A stretch of 64,000 bases of DNA, from assembly GCA_022820665.1 (NCBI GenBank), contig JAJEFB010000006.1, positions 1 through 64,000 of the forward strand. The letters run 5' to 3'. The stretch's first letter is position 1, and each line of letters begins with the position of its first letter. Positions 60,847 through 64,000 of the stretch are shown here, piece after piece. Both the position numbers and the translations under genes were made by a program. The notes under the pieces were generated by a model. That model did not search any database and was not told where the DNA came from. It saw only the letters and a program-made list of their open reading frames with translations. Source of the stretch: Anaerolineae bacterium (GTDB lineage Bacteria; Chloroflexota; Anaerolineae; Aggregatilineales; Phototrophicaceae).

Positions 60847-63800
60847 ATGTCGATTAATCTCGCCGGTTTGCTGGGTATTCTGCGTGAAAGCCGGCCCTAT
60901 CAATCGCTTTTGCAAGACGTTTCGAGCGCTCCCGCAAGCGCGCCGCTCAACGTGGTCCGTTCGGCGCGTCCCTTTGTTTTGGCGGCATTGGCTGCCGACT
61001 GGGACGGTCCGCTGGTCTATCTGACGCCGGAAGTGCGCCGCGCCTATAACGTTAGCGAGCAGTTGCCGGTATGGATCGACAGGCCGGAGCGCTTGCATCG
61101 ATTTGCAGAACCCTCCGCCCTATTTTACGACCGCGCGCCCTGGGACGCGCCGGTAATCCGCAACCGGGTCGAAACCTTGAGCGCCCTGCTAGGCGATCGC
61201 TCCGCCCAGCATCCGATCATCGTAGCGTCGGCGCGCGCCTTGATGCAAGTTACCATGCCCCCCGACGTCTTCATCAACGAGACTCAGGAGCTAGCGGTTG
61301 GCGAACGGCACAATTTCGATGCCTTGATTCGATCTTGGACGGGCATGGGCTATGAGCCAGCTACGATTGTCATCGAACAGGGCAGCTTCAGTCGGCGGGG
61401 AGGCATACTGGATATCTTTCCTTTGGCAGCAGAGTATCCCCTGCGGATTGAGTTTTTCGACGATGAAATCGAAAGCTTGCGTCTATTCGACCCCAGCGAT
61501 CAGCGCAGCATCAGGCGGCTGCGCTCTACAGCTATCGTGCCTGCCAGAGAGGCATTGCCGCGCTTGATGACACCAGTTGGAGAAATCCTGGCTCAATCGA
61601 CCCAGTCTGTTTCAAATGAGGATGCAGAACGCTCCAGCATTCTTTCCGATATCGATTCAATGAAAGAAGGCATGACCTTTCCATTGCTTGAATACTACTT
61701 GCCCTATGCCTATGAGCAATCGGCCTGTCTGCTGGATTATCTGCCCGATAACAGTTTGATTCTCATAGAAGACGCGGATGCAATGGAAGCAGCCGTCGAC
61801 GAGCTTGTGTCTCGCGCGGAAGCGAACCGCGCCGACGCTCTTAATTCGTATCAAATCGACGCGGATCATCCTAATCCTTATCTGCCTTGGGAGAGCATAC
61901 AGCGGCAAATTTCATCTCGGCCCAACGTTGATCTGTCCAATTTTCAAGTCGACGGGGAAGCGCGCCTGTTTCAACCTGGCCAAAGATTTGGCGGCCAGTT
62001 GCGAAGCATGCTGAACCAAGCCCGACAGTACCGCAACCGTGGCGACCGGGTTGTGATCGTCACTGAGCAGGTTGAACGCCTGGAAAACCTCTGGTACGAG
62101 CAAGATGCTTCCGCATTCATACCGAAATCGCAGTCGATCGTAGAACCTCCCGAGCCGGGCGCATTGCATTTTGTTCGCGGTTCTATGGCGGAAGGCTGGT
62201 CGCTGCAGAGCGACGGCGGCGCGCTTCACTGTGTGACCGACGCCGAAATCTTCGGCTGGACGCGGCCCGAGCCAAGGCGCCGGCGCGAGACAACCGCTCG
62301 ACCAAGCAGCAAGACGCCCGAAACCGCCTACATGGACTGGTCGGAAGGTACACACGTCGTCCATGTCGATTATGGTATCGGCAAGTTCATGGGTATGCGA
62401 CATCGCACAGTCAACACTACAGAGCGCGAGTTCCTGCTCGTCGAATATCACGGCACAGATACCTTGTATGTGCCCATACACCAGGCAGATCGCCTCTCTC
62501 GTTATGTGGGCGCGGACGAGACGCCGCCCAAGCTCAACAAGCTTGGCAAGCCCGAGCAATGGCTGAAAGTGAGAGAAAAGGCGCGCCGCAATGCCCAGGA
62601 GGAGGCGAGAGAGTTGCTGGCAATCTACCGCGAACGCGCCCGCGCCCAAGGCTATGCCTTCAGCGCTGACAGCGCCTGGCAACACGAGATGGAAGCCAAC
62701 TTCGCCTTTGTCGAGACCGAAGATCAAGTGCGCGTTATTCAAGAAGTCAAGTCGGATATGCAGAGCGGCACGCCCATGGACCGGCTGATCTGCGGCGACG
62801 TTGGTTTCGGCAAAACCGAAGTCGCCTTGCGCGCCGCGTTCAAGGCTGTACAAGACGGCATGCAAGTGGCTGTGCTCGTTCCAACCACGGTACTCGCGCA
62901 ACAGCACTACGACAACGTCAAATCGCGCTTGGCCCCCTTCCCGATCAAGGTCGAGATGCTGTCGCGATTCCGAAGCAAAGCTCAACAAAGTGTCATCGTA
63001 AATCAAATCGCCAGCGGAGAAGTGGACATCGTCATTGGGACCCACCGTCTGCTTTCCGCAGATATCGAGTTCAAGGAACTTGGTTTGATGATCATCGACG
63101 AAGAGCAGCGATTTGGCGTCAAGCACAAAGAGCATTTCAAAAAGCTGCGCGCCCAGATCGACATTTTGACGCTCACCGCGACGCCGATACCGCGTACGCT
63201 CTATCTCAGCTTGAGCGGCATTCGCGACATCAGTATGATTCAAACCGCGCCCGAAGAACGTCTGCCGGTTATCACGCAAATAGGATCATGGGACGACAAG
63301 TTGACGCGCCTGGCCATCATGCGCGAATTGGAACGTGGCGGCCAGGTCTTTGTCGTGCATAATCGCGTCAATTCCATTCACATCATTCGCAACAGGGTCG
63401 AACGCATTGTGCCGGAAGCGACACTCGCCGTCGCCCATGGACAGATGCCGCCGCGCGCCTTGGAAAATGTGATGGCTGCGTTCTCGCGCGGGGAATACGA
63501 TATTTTGATCTCGACCTCGATCATCGAAAACGGCATCGACATGCCCCGGGTTAATACCTTAATCGTCGATCGCGCCAATCACTTTGGCATGGCGCAGCTA
63601 TATCAACTGCGGGGCCGTGTCGGGCGCTCGGCGCAACAAGCGTATGCTTACTTCTTCCACGCGCCGGGTTCGCTCACGCAAGAAGCGCGCGAGCGGCTGG
63701 AAACGCTCTCTGAAAACACCAAACTCGGCGCCGGCTTTCAGGTCGCCATAAGAGATCTGGAGCTGCGCGGCAGCGGCGACATTCTCAGTATGCGGCAATC

Positions 63801-64000
63801 GGGAAATATAGAAAGCGTCGGGCTACATCTTTACACTGATATGCTTAAGCAGGCGGTTCAAGACCAGAAGCGCGGCCCGGATGATGGCGGCGCGGAATCG
63901 AGTTCCGCCTCTTCTCGGGAACGTATAGTGATCGACTTGCCCTTGCCCGCGTACATCCCGACCGATTGGATACCCGAGATGGCGCTGCGCTTGCAACTCT
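60847..64000 (+). CDS. mfd: Transcription-repair coupling factor Mfd, 3' end outside window
   Basis: ATP-dependent translocase that removes stalled RNA polymerase and recruits UvrA. 1051 codons are present and the frame is open to the window edge. The N-terminal UvrB-like module has [16 protein letters not shown]. The RNA polymerase interaction domain starts near [14 protein letters not shown]. The helicase has Walker [10 protein letters not shown], the DEEQRFG box, the [15 protein letters not shown] stretch (in part) and QLRGRVGRS. The translocation motif and part of the C-terminal UvrA-inhibiting domain would follow. The ATG at 60847 has no clear ribosome binding site. Confidence 0.97.
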   Translation, partial: MSINLAGLLGILRESRPYQSLLQDVSSAPASAPLNVVRSARPFVLAALAADWDGPLVYLTPEVRRAYNVSEQLPVWIDRPERLHRFAEPSALFYDRAPWDAPVIRNRVETLSALLGDRSAQHPIIVASARALMQVTMPPDVFINETQELAVGERHNFDALIRSWTGMGYEPATIVIEQGSFSRRGGILDIFPLAAEYPLRIEFFDDEIESLRLFDPSDQRSIRRLRSTAIVPAREALPRLMTPVGEILAQSTQSVSNEDAERSSILSDIDSMKEGMTFPLLEYYLPYAYEQSACLLDYLPDNSLILIEDADAMEAAVDELVSRAEANRADALNSYQIDADHPNPYLPWESIQRQISSRPNVDLSNFQVDGEARLFQPGQRFGGQLRSMLNQARQYRNRGDRVVIVTEQVERLENLWYEQDASAFIPKSQSIVEPPEPGALHFVRGSMAEGWSLQSDGGALHCVTDAEIFGWTRPEPRRRRETTARPSSKTPETAYMDWSEGTHVVHVDYGIGKFMGMRHRTVNTTEREFLLVEYHGTDTLYVPIHQADRLSRYVGADETPPKLNKLGKPEQWLKVREKARRNAQEEARELLAIYRERARAQGYAFSADSAWQHEMEANFAFVETEDQVRVIQEVKSDMQSGTPMDRLICGDVGFGKTEVALRAAFKAVQDGMQVAVLVPTTVLAQQHYDNVKSRLAPFPIKVEMLSRFRSKAQQSVIVNQIASGEVDIVIGTHRLLSADIEFKELGLMIIDEEQRFGVKHKEHFKKLRAQIDILTLTATPIPRTLYLSLSGIRDISMIQTAPEERLPVITQIGSWDDKLTRLAIMRELERGGQVFVVHNRVNSIHIIRNRVERIVPEATLAVAHGQMPPRALENVMAAFSRGEYDILISTSIIENGIDMPRVNTLIVDRANHFGMAQLYQLRGRVGRSAQQAYAYFFHAPGSLTQEARERLETLSENTKLGAGFQVAIRDLELRGSGDILSMRQSGNIESVGLHLYTDMLKQAVQDQKRGPDDGGAESSSASSRERIVIDLPLPAYIPTDWIPEMALRLQL

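Noticed and set aside
1..64000. CRISPR array, prophage, transposase or toxin-antitoxin genes
   Set aside because: No regularly spaced repeats, phage structural genes or recombinase motifs were seen.

Overview
The window looks like a chromosomal segment of a Chloroflexota bacterium, probably Anaerolineae-like. This is inferred from an unbroken str-S10-spc-alpha ribosomal protein supercluster with tuf between fusA and rpsJ, the Gram-positive-type 138-residue S12, zinc-ribbon forms of S14, L24 and L36, and a YabN-like methylase-MazG fusion. Base composition looks even across the window. I see no rRNA, CRISPR array, prophage or complete insertion sequence. Most of the sequence is housekeeping.

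Layout. Positions 1-780 are non-coding and hold duplicated repeat modules. Positions 781-9189 carry RNase Y and RecX, an SDR-family protein, tRNA-Cys, a PIG-L deacetylase overlapping endonuclease III, and two tandem MFS transporters. Positions 9417-16401 carry lysyl-tRNA synthetase with an extra C-terminal domain, a nested inverted-repeat element, seryl-tRNA synthetase and a three-gene ABC-2 transporter operon behind a near-consensus promoter. Positions 16633-22099 are a surface-glycan cluster: nucleotide-sugar dehydrogenase, GT4 glycosyltransferase, a GT9-GT26 fusion and a heptose-7-phosphate-kinase-like protein. Positions 22103-26417 hold a VOC protein, an alkyltransferase-like DNA-repair protein with Trp in place of the reactive Cys, a sugar nucleotidyltransferase, a SpoU-family methyltransferase and the methylase-MazG fusion.

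Positions 26653-49743, all on the minus strand, are the translation supercluster, read from rpsL down to rpsI. Its promoter is visible at 49936-49964 and its terminator at 26585-26630. A secreted S33-type peptidase follows map in the place where infA often lies. A new promoter with a long structured leader then starts the rpmJ-rpsM-rpsK-rpoA-rplQ-truA-rplM-rpsI part. infA and rpsD are absent from the window.

Positions 50014-52997 hold an acyl-CoA dehydrogenase, an alpha/beta hydrolase and a renalase-like FAD protein. Positions 53446-64000 hold tmRNA (tag AKPNFNALPAVA) with its terminator, a lipoprotein, a small unknown protein, an ABC exporter, a nitrilase-family amidohydrolase, peptidyl-tRNA hydrolase with a helical-repeat extension, a class C beta-lactamase-like hydrolase, and the start of mfd, which runs off the window.

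The observations I would check first are the tmRNA T-arm that lacks the usual TTC loop, the GT9-GT26 fusion next to a heptose kinase, the C-terminal extensions on LysRS and Pth, the peptidase inside the ribosomal operon, and the families of palindromic intergenic elements. I did not find a convincing new multi-gene defence or mobile system.
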